DNA of 13,114 bases, from assembly GCA_016210825.1 (NCBI GenBank), contig JACQTM010000151.1, positions 1 through 13,114 on the forward strand, in the 5' to 3' direction. Made by a program: the position numbers and the translations under genes. This document shows, in pieces, positions 5,445 to 11,939 of the stretch. Position 1 is the first letter of the stretch; each line of letters opens with the position of its first letter. The stretch is from Hyphomicrobiales bacterium. Lineage in GTDB: Bacteria; Pseudomonadota; Alphaproteobacteria; Rhizobiales; Xanthobacteraceae. The notes beneath the pieces are model-generated. The model made no database searches and was not told the origin of the DNA. It was given only the letters and a program-made list of their open reading frames with translations.

Positions 5445-6962
5445 ATGATTGAGCTGCTCACCAATGCGGAGATGGGCGAGGCCGACCGCTTGACGGTTGC
5501 GGCCGGCATTTCCGGCGCGACCTTGATGGAGAATGCAGGCCGTGCCGTAGCCGACTACGTCGAGATATCTGCATCGCGCGCCGCGCGTGTGGCCGTCGTC
5601 GCCGGTCCAGGCAATAATGGCGGCGACGGTTTTGTAGCAGCGCGCCTGCTAGGGGAACGTGGCTACGACGTGCGTGTTCTTCTGGTTGGCGACCGTACCA
5701 AACCCAAGGGCGATGCGGCCAATGCTGCCAAGCTATGGCAAGGTCGGACGGAATCCGCGTCACCTTCAGCGCTCGAACCCGCAGAGATTGTCGTAGACGC
5801 CTTGTTCGGCGCGGGACTCGATCGACCGGTCGAAGGTTCAGCGCGCGCAATGATTGAGGCGATGAACCGGATCGATGTGCCGATCGTCGCCGTCGACCTC
5901 CCGAGCGGAATCAACGGCGACACCGGCAGCGTGATGGGTGTAGCCGTCATCGCGACGCAGACAGTGACCTTTTTTCGCCGGAAGCCGGCTCACCTCTTGA
6001 TGCCCGGGCGTCTGCATTGCGGCTCCATCAGCGTTGCGCAGATCGGTATCCCGGCGAGCGTGCTCGAGCGCATCAAACCGGCCGCGCGCGTCAATGGTCC
6101 GGAGATTTGGGCAACGCAATTTCCGGTCCCGCGGCCCGATGGTCACAAATATGCACGCGGCCATGCGGTGGTTCTATCCGGCGGCATCGCCACGACTGGT
6201 GCGGCCCGGCTCGCAGCGCGAGGCGCATTACGTGCGGGTGCGGGACTAGTCACGATTGCATCGCCCCGTGAGGCTCTAGCCGTAAACGCCGCAACAAACC
6301 TCGCCATCATGGTGCGGCCGGTGGACGGCGCGGGTGAATTATCCGCGCTGCTAACTGACGAGCGGCTCAATGCCGTGGTGATGGGGCCGGGCGCAGGGGT
6401 TGGGGCGGCGCTGCGCGATTGCATGCTTGCAGTGCTGGCAGCCAAGCGCTCTGTCGTGGCTGACGCCGATGCATTGACGAGCTTTGCCGAAAATCCGGCT
6501 TCCCTCTTCGCCGCAATAGGTAAGAGTGGTTGCGCGGCGGTATTGACACCGCACGATGGGGAGTTTGGGCGTCTATTTAAAGCGATCTCTGAACTTCCTG
6601 ATGTTAATTCGAAACTTGAACGTGCTCGACGTGGAGCAAAGGCTTCGGGTGCTATCCTCTTGCTCAAAGGCCCAGATACCGTGGTAGCAGCGCCCGATGG
6701 GCGCGCGGCGATTACCGAAAATGCGCCACCGTGGCTCGCGACCGCTGGCTCTGGCGACGTGCTGTCAGGAATCATCGGCGGACTATTGGCGCAGGGAATG
6801 CCAGCCTTCGAAGCCGCGTGCGCTGCCGCGTGGCTGCATGGGGAGGCGGCCAACGAGTTTGGTCCAGGTCTGATCGCGGAGGACCTGCCGGACGCGCTGC
6901 CGGGCGTTTATCGGCGGCTTATTGCGACAACCTTAAGTCAGGATGAGGAACGCCCACTTTAG
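5445..6962 (+). CDS. nnr: Bifunctional NAD(P)H-hydrate epimerase/dehydratase
   Basis: This enzyme repairs damaged NADH and NADPH. The N-terminal YjeF domain interconverts the R and S hydrates, and the C-terminal ribokinase-like domain dehydrates the S form with ADP or ATP. At 505 residues it is full length for the fusion. The epimerase half (about 1-215) has VAGPGNNGGDGF (52-63), VVDALFGAG with D118, and VAVDLPSGINGDTG with D151. The dehydratase half (about 235-500) has LTPHDGEFGRL (367-377), LLKGPDTVV and the nucleotide-binding AGSGDVLSG (434-442) with the probable catalytic D438. The ATG at 5445 gives the usual start (MIELLTNAEM); it has no clear Shine-Dalgarno sequence, and an in-frame TTG at 5403 would add 14 unrelated residues. 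It is divergent from glnB. Confidence 0.95.
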   Translation: MIELLTNAEMGEADRLTVAAGISGATLMENAGRAVADYVEISASRAARVAVVAGPGNNGGDGFVAARLLGERGYDVRVLLVGDRTKPKGDAANAAKLWQGRTESASPSALEPAEIVVDALFGAGLDRPVEGSARAMIEAMNRIDVPIVAVDLPSGINGDTGSVMGVAVIATQTVTFFRRKPAHLLMPGRLHCGSISVAQIGIPASVLERIKPAARVNGPEIWATQFPVPRPDGHKYARGHAVVLSGGIATTGAARLAARGALRAGAGLVTIASPREALAVNAATNLAIMVRPVDGAGELSALLTDERLNAVVMGPGAGVGAALRDCMLAVLAAKRSVVADADALTSFAENPASLFAAIGKSGCAAVLTPHDGEFGRLFKAISELPDVNSKLERARRGAKASGAILLLKGPDTVVAAPDGRAAITENAPPWLATAGSGDVLSGIIGGLLAQGMPAFEAACAAAWLHGEAANEFGPGLIAEDLPDALPGVYRRLIATTLSQDEERPL

Positions 6963-6982
6963 CGCGCGTTAAAACCGAACAA

Positions 6983-7008
6983 TGACCACGCGCGAATGCG
7001 CGTGGTTG
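6983..7008. other. GC-rich hairpin between nnr and the small membrane gene
   Basis: ACCACGCGC (6985-6993) and GCGCGTGGT (6998-7006) form a perfect nine-pair stem with a GAAT tetraloop; two G-T wobbles extend it to 11 pairs. It lies 22 bases after the nnr stop, where two convergent genes meet. No T-tract follows on either strand, so it is a strong RNA structure but not a textbook intrinsic terminator. Confidence 0.5.
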
Positions 7009-7067
7009 AAAGCGTATCGTTCTAAGCTCGTGCGATAACATCGTTACCACACAGCATACAGCGCCGG

Positions 7068-7346
7068 TTACTTGCGCATCTTCACCAGATCGACCGCGAC
7101 AACGAGCAAAGCTGCCGCGCCAAGGATCGCGGGGATGTAATAAACGTTTTGATACTGAAGCCCGGGCAACCAGTAGCCAAATACGGGCGACCCGAGCCAA
7201 GCACCGACCCAACCAACAACGACCTTGGATAAGAACGACCACAAACCGGGTGACACATAGTAGTTGAGGCCGTAGTGCAAAATCCCGGAGACCACCACAC
7301 TGATGACGAGCAAGATAAGGAAACTGATGAAATCCATTCCGATCAT
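7068..7346 (-). CDS. Small three-helix membrane protein, YeaQ/GlsB-like
   Basis: The 92-residue protein is almost entirely membrane-embedded, with hydrophobic segments at about 7-29, 36-58 and 70-88 and a short basic C-terminal tail (KMRK). The middle segment (VVVGWVGAWLGSPVFG) resembles the Gly-rich helix of the transglycosylase-associated YeaQ/YmgE/GlsB family of small envelope stress proteins, but the match is from memory and function is not established. The ATG at 7346 is chosen because GGGAG lies eight bases upstream; a TTG at 7361 would extend the frame by five codons. It lies 225 bases downstream of the multicopper oxidase on the same strand, so the two may or may not be cotranscribed. 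Confidence 0.75.
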   Translation of the reverse strand: MIGMDFISFLILLVISVVVSGILHYGLNYYVSPGLWSFLSKVVVGWVGAWLGSPVFGYWLPGLQYQNVYYIPAILGAAALLVVAVDLVKMRK

Positions 7347-7529
7347 GTTCGTTTCTCCCAACCAGCCGATCGGCGCGACCCCATTTAGCTTTTTAGAGTC
7401 GTACCTGCCCCTGTAAGGGGACCACGGATTAGTCTCCTACTTTAGTTGAATGCTGTCATTAGCCTCATTTTGCATCGCAATAACGAGTGTTTGTTTAGAG
7501 CGCCTGCCGCATCTGAGATCCCGGCTCTG

Positions 7530-7559
7530 GATCGGCGTGCTCGAGATTTCGCGCCGATC
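7530..7559. other. Stem-loop just after the multicopper oxidase stop
   Basis: GATCGGCG (7530-7537) and CGCCGATC (7552-7559) form a perfect eight-pair stem with a 14-base loop. It begins 12 bases past the multicopper oxidase stop on the minus strand. No T-tract follows, so termination would be weak or need a factor; it could instead protect the 3' end of the message. Confidence 0.4.
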
Positions 7560-7571
7560 ACGGCAATACGC

Positions 7572-9026
7572 TCACGCCACCTCGAACCACGCCGCCATTC
7601 CGGTCTCTTGGTGTTCAAGCATGTGACAATGGATCATCCACTTGCCGGGATTGTCGGCGACGAAGGCAATTCGCTCGGTCTTCTCGACCCCGACGATCGT
7701 CGTGTCGAGCCAATACGGTTTCCAGCCATCGTCCAACCGGTCGAGCAGGCGGAAATGGTGCCCGTGCACGTGCATGGCGTGCGCGAACGCCGTGCGATTG
7801 ATGAATGTGAGCATGACCGTGCGGCCGCGATTGACCGCAAACAGTGGCGGACCGTCGTGCCCGGACGACGAAAAGTTGGCGAGCGTCCAAATACGGTTGC
7901 GTGGCTCGATGCCATGGCCGGGAATTTCCCGTCCACCGCGCATGCCCTGCATCATCATCATGCTCATGGCGCCGCCATCCAGCGGTACGTCGAGTTTAAG
8001 CGCGCCGGCAAAATCCATGCGCGCGGGTAGCGGATTGGCGGGCAGGGGCTTCGGATCGGGCCGTGGCTCCGCGCGGACAGGTTCGCCGGAGGCGTAAGCG
8101 AAGCGGCCGAGTTCCAACTCGCCGCCGCGTAGATCGTCCACCATGATCGCGGCGCGGGTACCTGGCGAGAGCGTTGTGTCGAGGAAGAGATCGATGCGAT
8201 TGCCCGGTCCGAGCACGACCTTGCCGTCGCGGGCAAGGTACGATTCCGCGGGCTGGCCATCGATTGCCATGACCCGTGGCATATGCTTGTCGAAGCGCAG
8301 CGTGAACACCCGAGCATTTGCGCAATTAATGAGGCGCAGCCGCAACCGCTCATTGGTCTTGACCGGAATTTCGAGGGTGTCTTCGCTATTGAGCGTGATG
8401 TATTGGCCGAGCCGCCCGGAATGCGCCGCGTCATGAAAATTGCCAAAGCTCGGATGGATCGTGCCATCTTCAGAGAGGCGCCAGTCGTCAATGACCAGCA
8501 CCACTTCGCGATCGACTTCGACGGGCTCCAGCTCCTCGACAATGAGAATGCCGTAGACCCCGCGCGCGAGCTGTTCGGACGAATAGAGATGCGAGTGATA
8601 CCAGAAGGTACCTGCATCAGGGGCGGCAAAGCGGTAATCGAAGCTCTTGCCGGGATCGATCGGCATCTGTGTCAAGTGCGGTACGCCGTCCATCGCATTG
8701 GGCAGCCGCAGCCCGTGCCAATGGATAACCGTGCCCTGCTTCAACTCGTTGACGAGCCGCACCTTGACCTCTTCGCCGCGCTTGACGCGCAGCGTCGGTC
8801 CCGGCACGACGCCATCGTACCCCCAGATTGCGGTCGGCTTCTCCGCAGCCCCGCGCAGGGCGGCAGTGCCGGTTTTCAGGCGCAGCACGCGGAAGCCGTC
8901 CGCGGCGATTTCAGCGCCGGTATTCACACCTGCTCGGAGCAGACGCGGCGCGGCGAGGCAGGTTACGGCGGCCCCTGCGCCGGAAAGTACGGCGCGGCGG
9001 GATATCAAAGCCTGGAAATGGGACAT
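7572..9026 (-). CDS. Tat-exported multicopper oxidase, CueO/laccase-like
   Basis: Multicopper oxidases couple one-electron substrate oxidation to four-electron reduction of oxygen to water; in bacteria many act in the periplasm on Cu(I). The 484-residue protein opens with a twin-arginine signal (SRRAVLSGAGAAVTCLAA, 9-26). All copper ligands are present: HWHG (His102, His104), HSH (144-146), HAMHVH (His416, His419, His421) and HCHMLEHQETGM (His466, Cys467, His468, His472, axial Met477). Three cupredoxin domains fit the length. A Met-rich loop, MSMMMMQGM (354-362), recalls the Met-rich insert of CueO and supports a copper role. The start is set at the ATG at 9026 so the Tat motif is near the N terminus; the frame extends upstream to 9101. 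GGAG lies 12 bases upstream. No copper regulator, chaperone or efflux gene is in view, so substrate is uncertain. Confidence 0.9.
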   Translation of the reverse strand: MSHFQALISRRAVLSGAGAAVTCLAAPRLLRAGVNTGAEIAADGFRVLRLKTGTAALRGAAEKPTAIWGYDGVVPGPTLRVKRGEEVKVRLVNELKQGTVIHWHGLRLPNAMDGVPHLTQMPIDPGKSFDYRFAAPDAGTFWYHSHLYSSEQLARGVYGILIVEELEPVEVDREVVLVIDDWRLSEDGTIHPSFGNFHDAAHSGRLGQYITLNSEDTLEIPVKTNERLRLRLINCANARVFTLRFDKHMPRVMAIDGQPAESYLARDGKVVLGPGNRIDLFLDTTLSPGTRAAIMVDDLRGGELELGRFAYASGEPVRAEPRPDPKPLPANPLPARMDFAGALKLDVPLDGGAMSMMMMQGMRGGREIPGHGIEPRNRIWTLANFSSSGHDGPPLFAVNRGRTVMLTFINRTAFAHAMHVHGHHFRLLDRLDDGWKPYWLDTTIVGVEKTERIAFVADNPGKWMIHCHMLEHQETGMAAWFEVA

Positions 9027-9172
9027 CAATCGGCTTGGCTCCAAAAGCTCCAGCAAATCGCCCCTAAAACACATTATCAGAGATCGAAGCCGGCGAAGCA
9101 TTACATCGGATCAACCAATCGGGAGGCACGGCCCGTGACAACCTGCTTGAGCCAGCCCGCAAATAGCCTATT

Positions 9173-9201
9173 TTGATGGTGCGCCGTTGCACCGCTATGA
9201 T
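9173..9201 (+). promoter_or_regulatory. Sigma-70 promoter for tRNA-Leu and probably tig
   Basis: A -35 TTGATG (9173-9178) and a -10 TATGAT (9196-9201) are spaced by 17 bases, one of the best sigma-70 matches in the window. A start near 9208 gives a leader of about 100 bases before the tRNA. No other convincing promoter or terminator separates it from tig. Confidence 0.6.
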
Positions 9202-9307
9202 ATAAGCCGCGCCGTTCGGCCAAGACGGTGCCGCGCTCAAAGCTGTTGGTTTGGCGCGCTGTCCGGGCGTTTGACCGGTATCCATTCAGCCTGACAATGC
9301 GCCGAAG

Positions 9308-9392
9308 GCGGGCGTGGCGGAATTGGTAGACGCGCGGGATTTAGGTTCCCGTGACGCAAGTCGTGGGGGTTCGAGTCCCTCCGCCCGCACCA
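9308..9392 (+). tRNA. tRNA-Leu (anticodon UAG)
   Basis: The acceptor stem GCGGGCG (9308-9314) pairs perfectly with CGCCCGC (9382-9388), followed by discriminator A and an encoded CCA (9390-9392). The anticodon stem CGGGA/TCCCG encloses the seven-base loop TTTAGGT with anticodon TAG at 9342-9344, which reads CUN leucine codons. The long variable arm between 9351 and the GGTTCGA T-loop marks it as class II, as expected for leucine. The total length is 85 bases including CCA. Confidence 0.97.
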
Positions 9393-9436
9393 GGCCGGAG
9401 CGCGTCGCCGGGGTCGAATGCTCTAAGAACGTCTGC

Positions 9437-9453
9437 CGCCGCGATAAGCGGCG
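9437..9453 (+). other. Short hairpin in the tig leader
   Basis: CGCCGC (9437-9442) and GCGGCG (9448-9453) form a perfect six-pair stem with loop GATAA, just upstream of the tig ribosome binding site. No T-tract follows, so it does not look like a terminator for the tRNA. It may be a processing or stability element. Confidence 0.35.
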
Positions 9454-9471
9454 ACGAGGGACGAAGGGTTC

Positions 9472-10830
9472 ATGCAGGTTACCGAGACACTATCCCAAGG
9501 GCTACGCCGCGAATTTCGCGTCGTTCTACCAGCGAGCGACCTTACCAGCCGCGTTCACGAGCGGCTGACGACGATGAAGGATCGCGTACGCATCAATGGA
9601 TTTAGGCCAGGAAAAGTGCCGGTCGAGCACCTCAAACGGCTTTATGGACGCGCCGCGATGGTCGAGGCGCTCGAAGCTGCGGTGCAGGATGCGACATCGC
9701 AAATTGTTAGCGACCGCGGATTGAAACTTGCCACCGAACCGAAAGTAACAATGCCGCAGGATCAAGCCTTGCTCGAGGGTGTGATCGCCGGCAAGTCCGA
9801 TCTCGACTACACGGTTGCGATTGAAATTCTACCTGAGATCAAACTTGCCGACTTCAAGGACATCGCGTTGGAGAAACCGGTGGCGCCAGTCAGCGACATG
9901 GAGATCGACGAGGCCGTTGGACGCATCGTGCAACAGAACCGTCCTTACAGCGTCAAGGCGGCGGATCAGAAGAGCGAGAAAGACGATCGCGTGGTCATTT
10001 CTTTTGTCGGCCGTATCGACGGGAATGCGTTTGACGGCGGCACCGGCGAGGATGTCGCCGTGCAGATCGGTTCCGGCACCTTCATTCCTGGCTTCGAGGA
10101 TCAACTGATCGGGATCGGCACCGGCGAGCAGCGTCAAGTCTTCGTTACCTTCCCGCAAAACTATTTGTCCGAAAAGCTGGCTGGCAAAGCCGCGGTCTTC
10201 GATGTGACCGCTAAATCCATTGAATCCCCAGGCAAGGTCACGATCGATGATGCCTTCGCCAAGGGGCTCGGCCTGGATTCGCTCACCAAACTTAAAGATG
10301 CAGTCAAGACGCGGATCGAGCAAGAGCACGCGGTGCAGACGCGCAACAGGCTAAAATTAAAGCTTCTTGATGCGCTTGATGAGCGTCACAAGTTTGAAGT
10401 CTCGCCGTCGCTGGCCGAGCAGGAATTCGACAATGTCTGGCGCGCCGTGACCAGTGAAATGCAGTCCGAGGGAAAGACCTTCGCCGACGAGGGTACGACA
10501 GAGGAAGCGGCCCGGGAGGATTACAAGAAAATCGCCGACAGGCGCGTGCGGCTCGGTCTCGTGATTTCTGAAATCGGCGAGCGTAACGGCATTAAAGTAA
10601 CGGAAGAGGAACTCAATCGCGCGCTCGCTGAGCGCGTGCGTCAATTCCCCGGCCAAGAGCAACGGATTTTCGACTATTACCGCAAGAATCCGACCGCATT
10701 GGCGAGCCTTCGCGGTCCGATTTACGAGGACAAGGTTATCGATTTCCTGCTCGAACTCGCCAAGGTGACTGAAAAGACGGTTACGCGCGAGGAGTTGTTC
10801 AAAACCGAAGATGATACATCTGCGGCGTAA
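9472..10830 (+). CDS. tig: Trigger factor, ribosome-associated chaperone
   Basis: Trigger factor docks beside the ribosomal exit tunnel on L23 and is the first chaperone met by nascent chains. The 452-residue protein is a normal length for alphaproteobacteria. The N-terminal ribosome-binding domain carries the signature GFRPGKVP (43-50). The middle FKBP-type peptidyl-prolyl isomerase domain is visible from about residue 170 (DDRVVISFVGRIDGNAFDGG, then IPGFEDQLIGIGTGE). The rest is the charged helical C-terminal substrate cradle. The ATG at 9472 has GAAGGG a few bases upstream. It follows tRNA-Leu by 79 bases with no clear promoter of its own. The order tig-clpP-clpX, linking nascent-chain folding to degradation, is classical in proteobacteria. 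Confidence 0.97.
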   Translation: MQVTETLSQGLRREFRVVLPASDLTSRVHERLTTMKDRVRINGFRPGKVPVEHLKRLYGRAAMVEALEAAVQDATSQIVSDRGLKLATEPKVTMPQDQALLEGVIAGKSDLDYTVAIEILPEIKLADFKDIALEKPVAPVSDMEIDEAVGRIVQQNRPYSVKAADQKSEKDDRVVISFVGRIDGNAFDGGTGEDVAVQIGSGTFIPGFEDQLIGIGTGEQRQVFVTFPQNYLSEKLAGKAAVFDVTAKSIESPGKVTIDDAFAKGLGLDSLTKLKDAVKTRIEQEHAVQTRNRLKLKLLDALDERHKFEVSPSLAEQEFDNVWRAVTSEMQSEGKTFADEGTTEEAAREDYKKIADRRVRLGLVISEIGERNGIKVTEEELNRALAERVRQFPGQEQRIFDYYRKNPTALASLRGPIYEDKVIDFLLELAKVTEKTVTREELFKTEDDTSAA

Positions 10831-11073
10831 GCGGATGTGAACCACGACATGGCGTGAGCTTAAATGTTCCGAAGGTTTGTATTGTTCGAAGTAAAAATTA
10901 TCTTGCTCATTCCGCAGCTACGGTTTCGGTGGAGTTGAATGTTTGTTGACGGACGAAGGCGCGTATATATGTGGGCCTGACGTCCCAGCGTGCGGTGTGA
11001 TTCTCAGGAGCAGGGCGGTTTTGATGCCGCCGGGACTGGCCGTACGCAGTGAACTTCAGACCGGTGGTGACAG

Positions 11074-11706
11074 ATGCGCGATCCTATCGATACCTACATG
11101 AATTATCTCGTTCCCGTGGTGGTCGAACAAACCAATCGCGGCGAGCGTGCCTACGACATCTATTCGCGCTTGCTCAAAGAGCGCATCATCTTCATCACCG
11201 GCCCCGTCGAGGACGGGATGGCGACCCTCGTCATTGCGCAGATGCTGTTCCTCGAGGCCGAGAATCCGAAAAAAGAAATCTCGATGTACATCAACTCACC
11301 GGGCGGCGTTGTCACCTCCGGGCTCGCGATCTACGACACCATGCAAGTCATCCGGCCTCCGGGGTCGACACTGTGTACTGGCCAGGCGGCCTCGATGGGC
11401 TCGCTTCTGCTTGCCGCGGGTGAAAAGGGCCTGCGCTACGCCCTGCCCAACGCCCGTATATTGGTGCATCAGCCTTCCGGCGGATTCCAAGGACAAGCCT
11501 CGGATATCGAGCGGCACGCCGAGGACATCATCAAACTCAAGCGCCGGCTTAACGAGGTCTATGTGAAGCACACGGGCCGCGACTATCCGACCATCGAGCG
11601 GACGCTTGACCGCGACTATTTCATGACCGCCCAGGAAGCGAAGGAGTTCGGGATCGTCGACAAGGTTATCGAGAAGCGCCCAGAGGAACCCGGGGCAAAG
11701 CCGTGA
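11074..11706 (+). CDS. clpP: ATP-dependent Clp protease proteolytic subunit
   Basis: ClpP is the serine protease core that forms a double heptameric barrel and degrades proteins fed in by ClpX or ClpA. The 210-residue product carries the whole catalytic triad: Ser107 in GQAASMGS, His132 in LVHQPSGG and Asp181 in LDRDYFM. The oxyanion-loop motif NSPGG (74-78) is also intact. The N terminus (MRDPIDTYMNYLVPVVVEQT) includes the short propeptide typical of alphaproteobacterial ClpP. The ATG at 11074 is preceded by GGTGGTGA. The 243-base gap after tig holds an AT-rich candidate promoter near 10946-10973, so clpP is probably expressed at least partly apart from tig. Confidence 0.98.
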   Translation: MRDPIDTYMNYLVPVVVEQTNRGERAYDIYSRLLKERIIFITGPVEDGMATLVIAQMLFLEAENPKKEISMYINSPGGVVTSGLAIYDTMQVIRPPGSTLCTGQAASMGSLLLAAGEKGLRYALPNARILVHQPSGGFQGQASDIERHAEDIIKLKRRLNEVYVKHTGRDYPTIERTLDRDYFMTAQEAKEFGIVDKVIEKRPEEPGAKP

Positions 11707-11939
11707 AATTCCCCATTGCGGCCGCATTCCGGGATAAATGACGAGCCAAAGCCGCGTTATCGTTAATGGATTCTTGAATGTCCCGCCCTTACCATGCTCC
11801 GCTTGGTCCAGTGTAGCGTGGGTATCACACGGGGAGAGATTTCGACCAACGAAGGGTATCGCCCCAGGGATAAAAGGCGCGACAATGTTGCGAGTGGTTC
11901 GGGTGCTACGGCATTCGGGTCCGGAATACGGAGAATGGA

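Noticed and set aside
6143..6853. 236-codon minus-strand frame inside nnr
   Set aside because: Ala/Ser/Pro-rich antisense shadow of the nnr dehydratase domain.
7446..8030. 194-codon plus-strand frame and a larger one at 8283-9176 over the multicopper oxidase
   Set aside because: Both are antisense to a protein with a complete set of copper ligands and show no family features.
9308..9392. tRNA-Leu as an integration site for a mobile element
   Set aside because: The tRNA is followed directly by tig; no integrase gene and no repeated copy of the tRNA 3' end is seen in the window.
11878..11892. Imperfect 15-bp dyad upstream of clpX
   Set aside because: One mismatched pair (G-T) and no link to a known regulator; too short and common in this base composition to claim.
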